Part shown: one piece after another, positions 1 through 6,534 of the stretch
Position numbering within the stretch: position 1 is the first letter of the stretch
Layout of the letters: each line of letters opens with the position of its first letter
Assembly: GCA_023390785.1 (NCBI GenBank)
Contig: JAEWCE010000386.1
Location: 1 to 7,662, forward strand
Length of the DNA stretch: 7,662 bases
Reading direction: 5' to 3'
Origin: Pseudomonadota bacterium
Lineage (GTDB): Bacteria; Pseudomonadota; Alphaproteobacteria; Rhizobiales; Devosiaceae
Notes under the pieces: generated by a model
The model's database searches: none
Seen by the model: the letters and a program-made list of their open reading frames with translations, nothing else
What the model was told of the DNA's origin: nothing
Made by a program: the position numbers and the translations under genes

Positions 1-16
1 CGCGGGGCTCTGACGA

Positions 17-42
17 GGGGTCGGGTGGACGGGGCGGGCGGG
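17..42 (+). promoter_or_regulatory. Putative G-quadruplex motif
   Basis: Five runs of three or more G lie on the + strand at 17-20, 23-25, 31-34, 36-38 and 40-42, with loops of 2, 5, 1 and 1 nt. This fits the general pattern of four G3+ tracts with loops of 1-7 nt. Folding is not shown. G-rich sequence is common in a high-GC genome, so function is an inference only. Confidence 0.4.
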
Positions 43-201
43 ATGGCGGTCGCGCTGTTCCGGGTTCAGCGTTCGGGTCGCGGGGCACTTCAGGCGCCCT
101 CCCGCCCGACTGTTCCCAAAACCCCGCCGCGGAAGTGCGCTGGGTGCCTCGCATCCAGTCCCATTTCTCGGAGGCGCCCGGCGCACTCCGTCCGCGGGAC
201 C

Positions 202-330
202 GGCTTGTCCCGGGGCAGGGCAAACCCCGAGGCCGCAGGGCCGTCGGAGGCTCAGCCATGGCCGTAGGGACGGACGAAAAATTGTGTTCGGGCCCTTCCG
301 ATTGCCCCGGGGCTTGTCTAACAAGGGCAA
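202..330 (+). repeat. Two copies of GGCTTGTC...GGGCAA upstream of eno
   Basis: GGCTTGTC occurs at 202-209 and again at 311-318. Each copy is followed by GGGCAA, after 8 nt in the first (218-223) and 6 nt in the second (325-330). The second copy lies only 27 nt before the eno start codon. The pairing of both half-motifs in the same order suggests a short duplicated regulatory element, but the differing spacer weakens this. Confidence 0.3.
302..330 (+). promoter_or_regulatory. Dyad/hairpin just upstream of eno
   Basis: TTGCCC (302-307) is complementary to GGGCAA (325-330). Nested inside is TTGT (314-317) with ACAA (321-324), the core of the near-perfect palindrome CTTGTCTAACAAG at 313-325. This could be an operator or a structured leader hairpin that ends 26 nt before the eno ATG. 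Function is inferred from position only. Confidence 0.3.
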
Positions 331-344
331 CAATCGATCGCAGC

Positions 345-349
345 AGAGG
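345..349 (+). promoter_or_regulatory. Ribosome binding site of eno
   Basis: AGAGG lies 7 nt before the ATG at 357. It supports that ATG as the enolase start over in-frame upstream ATGs at 135 and 258, whose extra residues do not belong to the enolase family. Confidence 0.7.
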
Positions 350-356
350 TTTCCGC

Positions 357-1637
<1,281 letters not shown>

Positions 1638-1647
1638 GCACCTCGAT

Positions 1648-1689
1648 TGTGCCGCCGCTGCAGCGCTTTAGGGCGCGCGGCGCGGCACA
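1648..1689 (+). terminator. Hairpin downstream of eno, possible terminator
   Basis: TGTGCCGC (1648-1655) pairs perfectly with GCGGCACA (1682-1689), giving an 8-bp stem that starts 11 nt after the eno stop. The enclosed sequence includes the 10-nt palindrome CGCTGCAGCG (1656-1665). No T-run follows (the next bases are TTAATCC), so it is not a classic intrinsic terminator. It may be a weak terminator or an mRNA 3'-end stabiliser. Confidence 0.4.
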
Positions 1690-1754
1690 TTAATCCCCCC
1701 TCAACCGGGGCGTGTTAAGATGGCCTCAACTGTCAGCGAGGCCGTCTCAAGTCC

Positions 1755-2150
1755 ATGTCCACCCGTCTTCGCCGTCCCTCGCTCTGGCGCCAGTTGCTGG
1801 TCACCGCGGCGCTGCTCGCCTTTCAGGGCTATCTGGGGTGGAGCGCGCTCAGCGGCCATTACGGCATCGAGGGCCGCAAGGCGATGCTGGCCGAGATCGA
1901 TGCCCTCAAGGTGCAGTCGGGCGGACTCGCGGCGGCCATCGGCGCCTACCGCCACAAGGTGTCGCTCTTTGCTCCCAAGAGCCTCGATCCCGACATTCTC
2001 ACCGAGAAGGCGCGGGCCATGCTGTCGATGGCGCAGGTCGGCGACATGGTGGTCATGATCGACCCGGAGACGGGTAAACCGGTATCCGGTTCACAGGCTA
2101 CGTCAACCGATTCTGGGGTAATGCCAAAAATCGAAAGCGGCATAGACTGA
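1755..2150 (+). CDS. Septum formation initiator, FtsB/DivIC family
   Basis: A small bitopic membrane protein of 131 residues, likely a divisome component that would bridge FtsL and FtsQ in the periplasm. The N-terminus is basic (R4, R6, R7). A single membrane segment spans about residues 13-31, followed by a helical region at about 41-71 that should form the coiled coil. The segment LDPDILTEKARAML (77-90), followed by VGDMVVMI, matches the C-terminal part of alphaproteobacterial FtsB-like proteins. Two Gly (56-57) interrupt the helical stretch. The last ~29 residues (103-131) are polar and look poorly conserved; their DNA carries a palindrome and a candidate operator. A clear Shine-Dalgarno is lacking: GAGG at 1738-1741 is 13 nt from the ATG. 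Placement between eno and pdhA is, as I recall, common in rhizobia. The family call is good; true FtsB function is inferred. Confidence 0.85.
   Translation: MSTRLRRPSLWRQLLVTAALLAFQGYLGWSALSGHYGIEGRKAMLAEIDALKVQSGGLAAAIGAYRHKVSLFAPKSLDPDILTEKARAMLSMAQVGDMVVMIDPETGKPVSGSQATSTDSGVMPKIESGID
2077..2091. promoter_or_regulatory. Perfect 6-bp dyad AACCGG-TAT-CCGGTT
   Basis: Inverted arms AACCGG (2077-2082) and CCGGTT (2086-2091) surround TAT, within the codons for the variable tail of the FtsB-like protein. It may be a protein-binding site for the pdh promoter region 170 nt before pdhA, or a chance palindrome. Confidence 0.25.
2114..2126. promoter_or_regulatory. Candidate operator, upstream copy
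   Basis: TGGGGTAATGCCA differs at one position from TGGCGTAATGCCA at 2219-2231, exactly 105 bp downstream (about ten helical turns). It has the T-N11-A form with partial dyad symmetry seen at LysR-type regulator sites. It lies within the 3' end of the ftsB-like gene. No regulator gene is in view, so the assignment is inference. Confidence 0.35.
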
Positions 2151-2160
2151 TAGCGATTTT
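2127..2160 (+). terminator. Inverted repeat across the ftsB stop codon
   Basis: AAAATCG (2127-2133) is complementary to CGATTTT (2154-2160) across a 20-nt loop containing the TGA stop (2148-2150). A second short dyad, ATGCC (2121-2125)/GGCAT (2139-2143), overlaps it. The stem is A/T-rich and no separate U-run follows, so it is at best a weak terminator. Confidence 0.2.
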
Positions 2161-2218
2161 GCTTCGCGCAACTACTGCGTTGCACTCAACGGAAGCCTTG
2201 CGCTAACCTCGCTGGCAA

Positions 2219-2231
2219 TGGCGTAATGCCA
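2219..2231. promoter_or_regulatory. Candidate operator, pdhA-proximal copy
   Basis: TGGCGTAATGCCA is a perfect interrupted dyad (TGGC-N5-GCCA) of T-N11-A form, 29 nt before the pdhA ATG. It sits in the 110-nt gap (2151-2260) that should contain the pdh promoter. TTGCAC (2180-2185) and CTAACC (2203-2208), 17 nt apart, are a weak promoter candidate just upstream. Regulatory function is inferred from symmetry, duplication and position. Confidence 0.4.
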
Positions 2232-2249
2232 TGCTCACAAGCGGCATCC

Positions 2250-2253
2250 GGAG
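2250..2253 (+). promoter_or_regulatory. Ribosome binding site of pdhA
   Basis: GGAG sits 7 nt before the ATG at 2261 and selects it over the out-of-frame ATG at 2257, which begins a spurious frame. Confidence 0.7.
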
Positions 2254-2260
2254 ACGATGA

Positions 2261-3286
2261 ATGGCGCGCAAGCCCGCCCCGAAAGCGGAAAAACCCGCTT
2301 CCCTCTCCAACACTCCCGAATTCAGCAAGGAGCAGGAGCTCGCCGCGTATCGCGACATGCTGCTCATCCGCCGCTTCGAGGAGAAGGCCGGCCAGATGTA
2401 CGGCATGGGCCTGATCGGCGGCTTCTGCCACCTCTATATCGGCCAGGAAGCAGTGGTCACCGGCGTCACCATGGCCAGCCGCAAGGGGGAGGATGCGCAG
2501 ATCACCGGCTACCGCGACCACGGCCACATGCTGGCCATGGGCCTCGACCCCAAGGGCGTGATGGCCGAGCTGACCGGGCGAAAGGGCGGCCTCAGCAAGG
2601 GCAAGGGCGGCTCGATGCACATGTTCTCCAACGAGCACCGCTTCTACGGCGGCAACGGCATCGTCGGCGCCCAGGTGTCGCTGGGTACGGGTCTTGCCTT
2701 CGCCAGCCGCTTCAAGGGTGACGACACCGTGAGCCTTACCTATTTCGGCGACGGCGCCGCCAACCAGGGCCAGGTGTACGAAAGCTTCAACATGGCCAAG
2801 CTATGGAAGCTGCCGGTGGTCTACATCATCGAGAACAACCGCTACGGCATGGGCACCTCGCTCGAGCGCGCCTCGGGCCAGACCAACCTCGCGCGCCGCG
2901 GCGAGGGCTTCGACATTCCCGGCGAGCAGGTGGACGGCATGGATGTGCGCATGACGCACGATGCCGCCAAGCGCGCCATCGCCCACGCCCGCGAGGGTAA
3001 CGGCCCCTACATCCTCGAGATCCTCACCTACCGCTATCGCGGCCACTCGATGTCCGCCCCGGCAAAGTACCGCAGCAAGGACGAAGTCACGACCATGCGC
3101 GCCGAGCACGACCCGATCGAGCAGGTCAAGAGCCGCATTCTCGACAAGCGCTATGGCACCGAAGAGAGCCTGAAGCAGGTGGAGGCGGAAGTGCGCGCCA
3201 TCATCACCGAGGCTGCCGACTTCGCAACCTCCGATCCCGAGCCGGATGCCGCCGAGCTCTGGACCGACATCTACGCCGAAGCCTGA
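2261..3286 (+). CDS. pdhA: Pyruvate dehydrogenase E1 component, alpha subunit
   Basis: With PdhB it forms the thiamine-diphosphate-dependent E1 that decarboxylates pyruvate and reductively acetylates lipoyl groups. The 341-residue product is of normal length for the alphaproteobacterial/mitochondrial type. After a Lys/Ala/Pro-rich start (1-20) comes YRDMLLIRRFEEK (30-42), then GGFCHLYIGQEA (53-64), YRDHGH (84-89), the Gly-rich KGKGGSMHMF (113-122), and the ThDP/Mg motif from GDGAANQGQ (163-171) to NN (192-193). The phosphorylation-loop equivalent reads GHSMSAP (261-267). In my recollection of the family the sixth residue is almost always Asp (SMSDP); here codon GCC gives Ala266, and a GAC codon would differ by one base. 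The PDK-controlled serine equivalent is S263, but no kinase is implied in a bacterium. It is the first gene of the PDH operon and is followed 11 nt later by pdhB. Confidence 0.97.
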   Translation: MARKPAPKAEKPASLSNTPEFSKEQELAAYRDMLLIRRFEEKAGQMYGMGLIGGFCHLYIGQEAVVTGVTMASRKGEDAQITGYRDHGHMLAMGLDPKGVMAELTGRKGGLSKGKGGSMHMFSNEHRFYGGNGIVGAQVSLGTGLAFASRFKGDDTVSLTYFGDGAANQGQVYESFNMAKLWKLPVVYIIENNRYGMGTSLERASGQTNLARRGEGFDIPGEQVDGMDVRMTHDAAKRAIAHAREGNGPYILEILTYRYRGHSMSAPAKYRSKDEVTTMRAEHDPIEQVKSRILDKRYGTEESLKQVEAEVRAIITEAADFATSDPEPDAAELWTDIYAEA

Positions 3287-3297
3287 GGACAGCCGCC

Positions 3298-4689
3298 ATG
3301 CCGAACATTCTGATGCCCGCGCTGTCGCCGACCATGGAGGAAGGCAAGCTCTCCAAATGGCTGGTCAAGGAGGGTGACACCGTCAATCCGGGCGACGTCC
3401 TGGCCGAGATCGAGACCGACAAGGCGACCATGGAGGTCGAAAGCGTCGACAGCGGCAAAGTGACCAAGCTGCTGATCCCCGAAGGCACCGAAGGCGTGAA
3501 GGTCAACACCCCCATCGCCATCGTGCTGGGGGAGGGGGAGACCCCGGGCGAGGAAATGCCCAAGCCGCCGGCCGCTACGCCGGCGCCGTCGATGGTGGCG
3601 GCCGAAGCGCCGGCCCCGGCTCCTGCCGAGGCCAAAGCCCCCGCCACCGCAGCCGCGCCCACGTTCACCCCGGCTGCCGATCCGGACCTTCCGGCCGGCG
3701 TCGAGATGGTCGAGATGACCGTGCGCCAGGCGCTCAACGAGGCCATGGCCGAAGAGATGCGCCGCGACCCCGACATCTTCCTGATGGGCGAGGAGGTGGC
3801 CGAGTACAACGGCGCCTACAAGGTCAGCCAGGGGCTGCTCGACGAGTTCGGCGCCAAGCGCGTGGTCGACACGCCGATCACCGAGCATGCCTTTGCCGGC
3901 ATCGGCATCGGTGCGGCGTTCGCGGGACTGCGGCCGATCGTCGAATTCATGACCTGGAACTTCGCCATGCAGGCGATCGACCAGGTGATCAATTCCGCCG
4001 CTAAGCAGCTCTACATGTCGGGCGGGCAGGTGCACGCCCCGATCGTGTTCCGCGGCCCCAACGGCGCGGCGTCGCGCGTCGGCGCGCAGCACAGCCAGGA
4101 CTATTCGGCCTGGTACAGCCACGTGCCCGGCTTCTATGTCGTTGCCCCGTTCTCGGCGGCCGACGCCAAGGGCCTGCTCAAGGCTGCCATCCGCTCCGAA
4201 AATCCCGTCGTCTTCCTCGAGAACGAGATCCTTTATGGCTCGACCGGCCAGGTGCCCAAGGTCGACGACTATGTGCTGCCCATCGGCAAGGCCCGTATCG
4301 CCCGCAAGGGCAAGGATGTAACCATCGTCTCGTTCTCGATGGGCATGCGTTACGCCACGCAGGCGACTGAGAAGCTGGTGGCCGCCGGCGTCGATGTCGA
4401 ACTCATCGACCTCCGTACATTGCGCCCCATGGACAGCGCCACGGTGATCGAGAGCGTCAGGAAGACCGGCCGTCTGGTCACGGTGGAGGAGGGCTGGCCG
4501 CAGGGCGGCATCGGCGCCGAGCTCGCCGCCCGCGTCACCGCCGAGGCCTTCGACTATCTCGACGCACCGCCCACCCGGGTCACCGGCAAGGACGTGCCGA
4601 TGCCCTATGCCGCCAATCTCGAAAAGCTCGCCCTGCCGAGTGTCGACGACGTCGTCGCAGCGGTGAATGCGGTCACCTACAGGAGCTGA
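3298..4689 (+). CDS. pdhB: Pyruvate dehydrogenase E1 beta subunit with N-terminal lipoyl domain
   Basis: Partner of PdhA in the E1 heterotetramer. The 463 residues fall into three parts. Residues 1-80 are a biotinyl/lipoyl domain with lipoate-accepting K42 in the ETDKAT turn. Residues ~83-130 are an Ala/Pro-rich flexible linker. Residues ~135-463 are the transketolase-like E1 beta body, with MTVRQALNEAM, the GEEV motif (164-167, including the ThDP-activating Glu), DTPITEHAFAGIGIGAA, and a C-terminal domain with VSFSMG and DLRTLRPMD. The lipoyl fusion is the normal alphaproteobacterial architecture, and it implies that lipoyl groups sit on both E1 beta and E2. GAGG at 3285-3288 overlaps the pdhA stop and serves as the ribosome site. 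The coding sequence for its lipoyl turn shares 32 identical nucleotides with pdhC. It ends 4 nt before the deaminase start. Confidence 0.97.
   Translation: MPNILMPALSPTMEEGKLSKWLVKEGDTVNPGDVLAEIETDKATMEVESVDSGKVTKLLIPEGTEGVKVNTPIAIVLGEGETPGEEMPKPPAATPAPSMVAAEAPAPAPAEAKAPATAAAPTFTPAADPDLPAGVEMVEMTVRQALNEAMAEEMRRDPDIFLMGEEVAEYNGAYKVSQGLLDEFGAKRVVDTPITEHAFAGIGIGAAFAGLRPIVEFMTWNFAMQAIDQVINSAAKQLYMSGGQVHAPIVFRGPNGAASRVGAQHSQDYSAWYSHVPGFYVVAPFSAADAKGLLKAAIRSENPVVFLENEILYGSTGQVPKVDDYVLPIGKARIARKGKDVTIVSFSMGMRYATQATEKLVAAGVDVELIDLRTLRPMDSATVIESVRKTGRLVTVEEGWPQGGIGAELAARVTAEAFDYLDAPPTRVTGKDVPMPYAANLEKLALPSVDDVVAAVNAVTYRS
3409..3440 (+). repeat. 32-nt identical repeat in lipoyl-domain codons, copy 1 (pdhB)
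   Basis: These 32 nt are identical to 5269-5300 in pdhC and encode the lipoyl turn IETDKATMEV. Both copies start at the first base of a codon, so they are in the same frame. Wider similarity extends over the ~240-nt lipoyl domains. It reflects domain paralogy or gene conversion rather than a mobile element. Confidence 0.85.
4681..4685 (+). promoter_or_regulatory. Ribosome binding site of the deaminase gene
   Basis: AGGAG lies inside the last codons of pdhB, 8 nt before the ATG at 4694. It fixes the start there, rather than at an in-frame ATG at 4667 inside pdhB, and implies translational coupling with pdhB. Confidence 0.75.
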
Positions 4690-4693
4690 CGAG

Positions 4694-5146
4694 ATGGCCA
4701 CGCAGGACGAACTCGACCGGAAGTTTCTCGATGCCGCCTATGAGGAAGCCCAGAAGGGCCTGAGCGAGGGCGGCATCCCGATCGGCTCGGTGCTGGTGCG
4801 CAATGGCGAGATCATCGGTCGCGGCCACAACCGGCGGGTGCAGAAGGGCGATCCGATCCTGCATGGCGAGATGGACGCGATCCAGAACGCCGGCCGGCAG
4901 AAGACCTATCGCGACGTGACCTGCTACACCACGCTCAGCCCCTGCATGATGTGCACCGGAACGATCATCCAGTTCGGCATCTCACGGGTGGTCGTGGCCG
5001 AGAGCAAAAACTTCAAGGGTTTCCAGGACGTGATGACGCTCGCTGGCGTCGACGTGAAGGACTACCACGACCCCAAATGCGAGCACATGATGGCGGAGTT
5101 CATCAGGAACAATCCATCTCTGTGGAACGAAGACATCGGCGAGTGA
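4694..5146 (+). CDS. Cytosine deaminase, yeast Fcy1-type
   Basis: Predicted to hydrolyse cytosine to uracil and ammonia in the cytosol (pyrimidine salvage). The 150-residue single-domain zinc deaminase has the signatures HGE (57-59: Zn ligand H57, proton-shuttle E59) and SPCMMC (82-87: Zn ligands C84 and C87). Compared from memory with yeast Fcy1 it shares AYEEA, EGG-PIG, GRGHN, LHGE, YTTLSPC-MCTG-II, NFK and the C-terminal EDIGE. Residues equivalent to the base-contacting N51, F114, W152 and D155 of Fcy1 are all present as N46, F107, W144 and D147. This favours cytosine over the adenosine or guanine substrates of TadA- or GuaD-type relatives. It lies between the E1 beta and E2 genes with gaps of 4 and 8 nt, so it is very likely co-transcribed with them. 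I know of no established link to the PDH reaction. G+C and codon use look like those of its neighbours, so there is no sign of recent transfer. Substrate specificity is inferred. Confidence 0.88.
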   Translation: MATQDELDRKFLDAAYEEAQKGLSEGGIPIGSVLVRNGEIIGRGHNRRVQKGDPILHGEMDAIQNAGRQKTYRDVTCYTTLSPCMMCTGTIIQFGISRVVVAESKNFKGFQDVMTLAGVDVKDYHDPKCEHMMAEFIRNNPSLWNEDIGE

Positions 5147-5154
5147 GGCAGTAG

Positions 5155-6534
5155 ATGAGCATCAACATCACCATGCCGGCGCTCTCTCCCACCATGGAAG
5201 AGGGCAAGCTCGCCAAGTGGCACGTCAAGGAAGGCGACAGCGTTTCGTCCGGCGACGTGATCGCCGAAATCGAGACCGACAAGGCGACCATGGAGGTCGA
5301 GGCGGTCGACGAAGGCAAGATCGGCAAGATCGTCGTTCCGGAGGGCACCGACAACGTCAAGGTCAACGCGGTCATCGCCGTGCTGCTGACCGAGGGCGAG
5401 AGCGCATCCGATGTGAAGGTCCCGGCGCCCTCAGCGGCACCCGCGCCGAAGGCGGCTGAGGCTCCGAAGCCTGAGGCACCCGCCGCTGCGTCAGCGCCGG
5501 TCACGACCGGTACTGCGGCATTGCCGCTCAGGGAGGCCAGCGCCCGCGCGCAGGTTGCTCAGGGAATTGAGGCGGCGCGCAGCAATGCAGCCAACGCCAA
5601 TGGCGCGCGCGTTTTCGCCTCGCCGCTGGCCAAGCGCCTCGCGAGGGAAGCCAATATCGATATCGCCGCGATCTCCGGCAGCGGGCCGCACGGCCGCGTG
5701 GTGAAGTCCGATGTCGAGGCGGTGAAGTCCGGCAAGTCCCAACTCAAGGCCCCGGCCCCCGCCGCGGCGCCATCCGGTGCAGGGCTCGCGCTCGGCATGA
5801 CCAAGCAGCAGGTGTTGGCGCTCTATCCCGAGGGCAGCTACGACGTCGTTCCGAACGATGGCATGCGCAAGACCGTCGCGGCCCGCCTCACCGAGGCCAA
5901 GCAGACCATCCCGCATTTCTACCTGACGCTGGATTGCCGCATCGATGCGCTGCTGGAGGCGCGCGAAAAGATCAATTCCGCTGCGCCGCTCAAGGACGGC
6001 AAGCCGGCCTACAAGCTGTCCGTCAACGACTTCGTCCTCAAGGCCTGGGCCTTGGCGCTGCAGCGGGTGCCAACCGCCAACGCGACCTGGGCGGTCGATT
6101 CAATTCTCTACCACAAGCGCTCCGATGTGGCGGTCGCCGTGGCGGTGCCGGGCGGGCTGTTTACGCCAGTGGTGAAGTCGGCCGACCAGAAGACGCTGCG
6201 CCAGATCTCGGAAGAGGTGAAGGACCTTGCCGCCCGCGCCCGTAACAAGAAGCTGGCGCCGCACGAGTATCAGGGCGGTTCGTCCTCGGTGAGCAATCTG
6301 GGCATGTACGGCATTACCCAGTTTGCCGCGGTGATCAACCCACCGCACGGCACCATCCTCGCGGTCGGCGTCGGCGAAGAACGGGTCTATGCCGACAAGG
6401 GGCAGGTGAAGGTCGGCCATTTCATGACGGTGACGTGTGCCTGCGACCACCGCGCCGTCGACGGCGCGCTCGGCGCCGAGCTGCTCGCCGCCTTCAAGAC
6501 GCTGATCGAAACTCCGGTGATGATGCTGGCATGA
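5155..6534 (+). CDS. pdhC: Dihydrolipoamide acetyltransferase, E2 of the PDH complex
   Basis: Forms the PDH core and moves the acetyl group from its lipoyl arm to CoA. The 459 residues comprise an N-terminal lipoyl domain (1-80, lipoylated K43 in ETDKAT) and an Ala/Pro-rich linker (~88-118). A peripheral subunit-binding domain follows (~152-188, from VFASPLAKRLAREANID to GRVVKSDVEA). After a second Ala/Pro linker comes the acetyltransferase domain (~217-459). That domain includes GMRKTVAARLTEAKQTIPHF, SVSNLGMYGI, and the active-site DHRAVDG (431-437) with catalytic H432 and D436. A single lipoyl domain and the P-N-DGMRKT entry to the core are typical of alphaproteobacteria. GAGG at 5145-5148 overlaps the deaminase stop and is 6 nt before the ATG. 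Its last codon and stop overlap the next gene by 4 nt (ATGA). Confidence 0.97.
   Translation: MSINITMPALSPTMEEGKLAKWHVKEGDSVSSGDVIAEIETDKATMEVEAVDEGKIGKIVVPEGTDNVKVNAVIAVLLTEGESASDVKVPAPSAAPAPKAAEAPKPEAPAAASAPVTTGTAALPLREASARAQVAQGIEAARSNAANANGARVFASPLAKRLAREANIDIAAISGSGPHGRVVKSDVEAVKSGKSQLKAPAPAAAPSGAGLALGMTKQQVLALYPEGSYDVVPNDGMRKTVAARLTEAKQTIPHFYLTLDCRIDALLEAREKINSAAPLKDGKPAYKLSVNDFVLKAWALALQRVPTANATWAVDSILYHKRSDVAVAVAVPGGLFTPVVKSADQKTLRQISEEVKDLAARARNKKLAPHEYQGGSSSVSNLGMYGITQFAAVINPPHGTILAVGVGEERVYADKGQVKVGHFMTVTCACDHRAVDGALGAELLAAFKTLIETPVMMLA
5269..5300 (+). repeat. 32-nt identical repeat in lipoyl-domain codons, copy 2 (pdhC)
   Basis: Identical to 3409-3440 in pdhB, 1860 bp upstream, in the same orientation and reading frame. 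It encodes the lipoyl turn around K43. Recombination between the copies would delete most of pdhB and the whole deaminase gene and leave an in-frame pdhB'-'pdhC fusion. Confidence 0.85.

Larger units (their letters stand above)
1..356. other. Non-coding leader region upstream of eno
   Basis: No recognisable gene was found here. Open frames exist on the + strand, but their translations are Arg/Pro/Ala/Ser-rich, match no family I know and look like chance frames in G+C-rich DNA. The first ~90 nt are strongly G-skewed on the + strand. A TGA at 11-13 could in principle end a gene entering from the left, but only a few codons would be visible, so nothing can be said about it. The segment presumably holds the eno promoter; I could not find a convincing -35/-10 pair. 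Its more structured elements are listed separately. Confidence 0.6.

Noticed and set aside
25..267. Small + strand open frame upstream of eno
   Set aside because: Arg/Pro/Ser-rich translation with no recognisable motif and no Shine-Dalgarno sequence; typical of chance frames in G-rich DNA.
135..356. N-terminal extension of enolase from an upstream in-frame ATG
   Set aside because: The added residues match nothing in the enolase family, while the ATG at 357 has a good AGAGG site and begins the conserved N-terminus.
3298..3540. Lipoyl domain on E1 beta taken as an unusual gene fusion
   Set aside because: This is the normal architecture of alphaproteobacterial PdhB, so it is not novel.
3271..4701. 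Long antisense open frame opposite pdhB (476 codons)
   Set aside because: Shadow of high-GC coding sequence; the translation is His/Gly/Arg/Asp-rich and patternless, whereas the + strand encodes a full lipoyl-E1 beta protein.
4694..5146. tRNA adenosine deaminase TadA
   Set aside because: The zinc motifs are shared, but the Fcy1-specific NFK and C-terminal W-x-EDIGE residues are present, so cytosine deaminase fits better.
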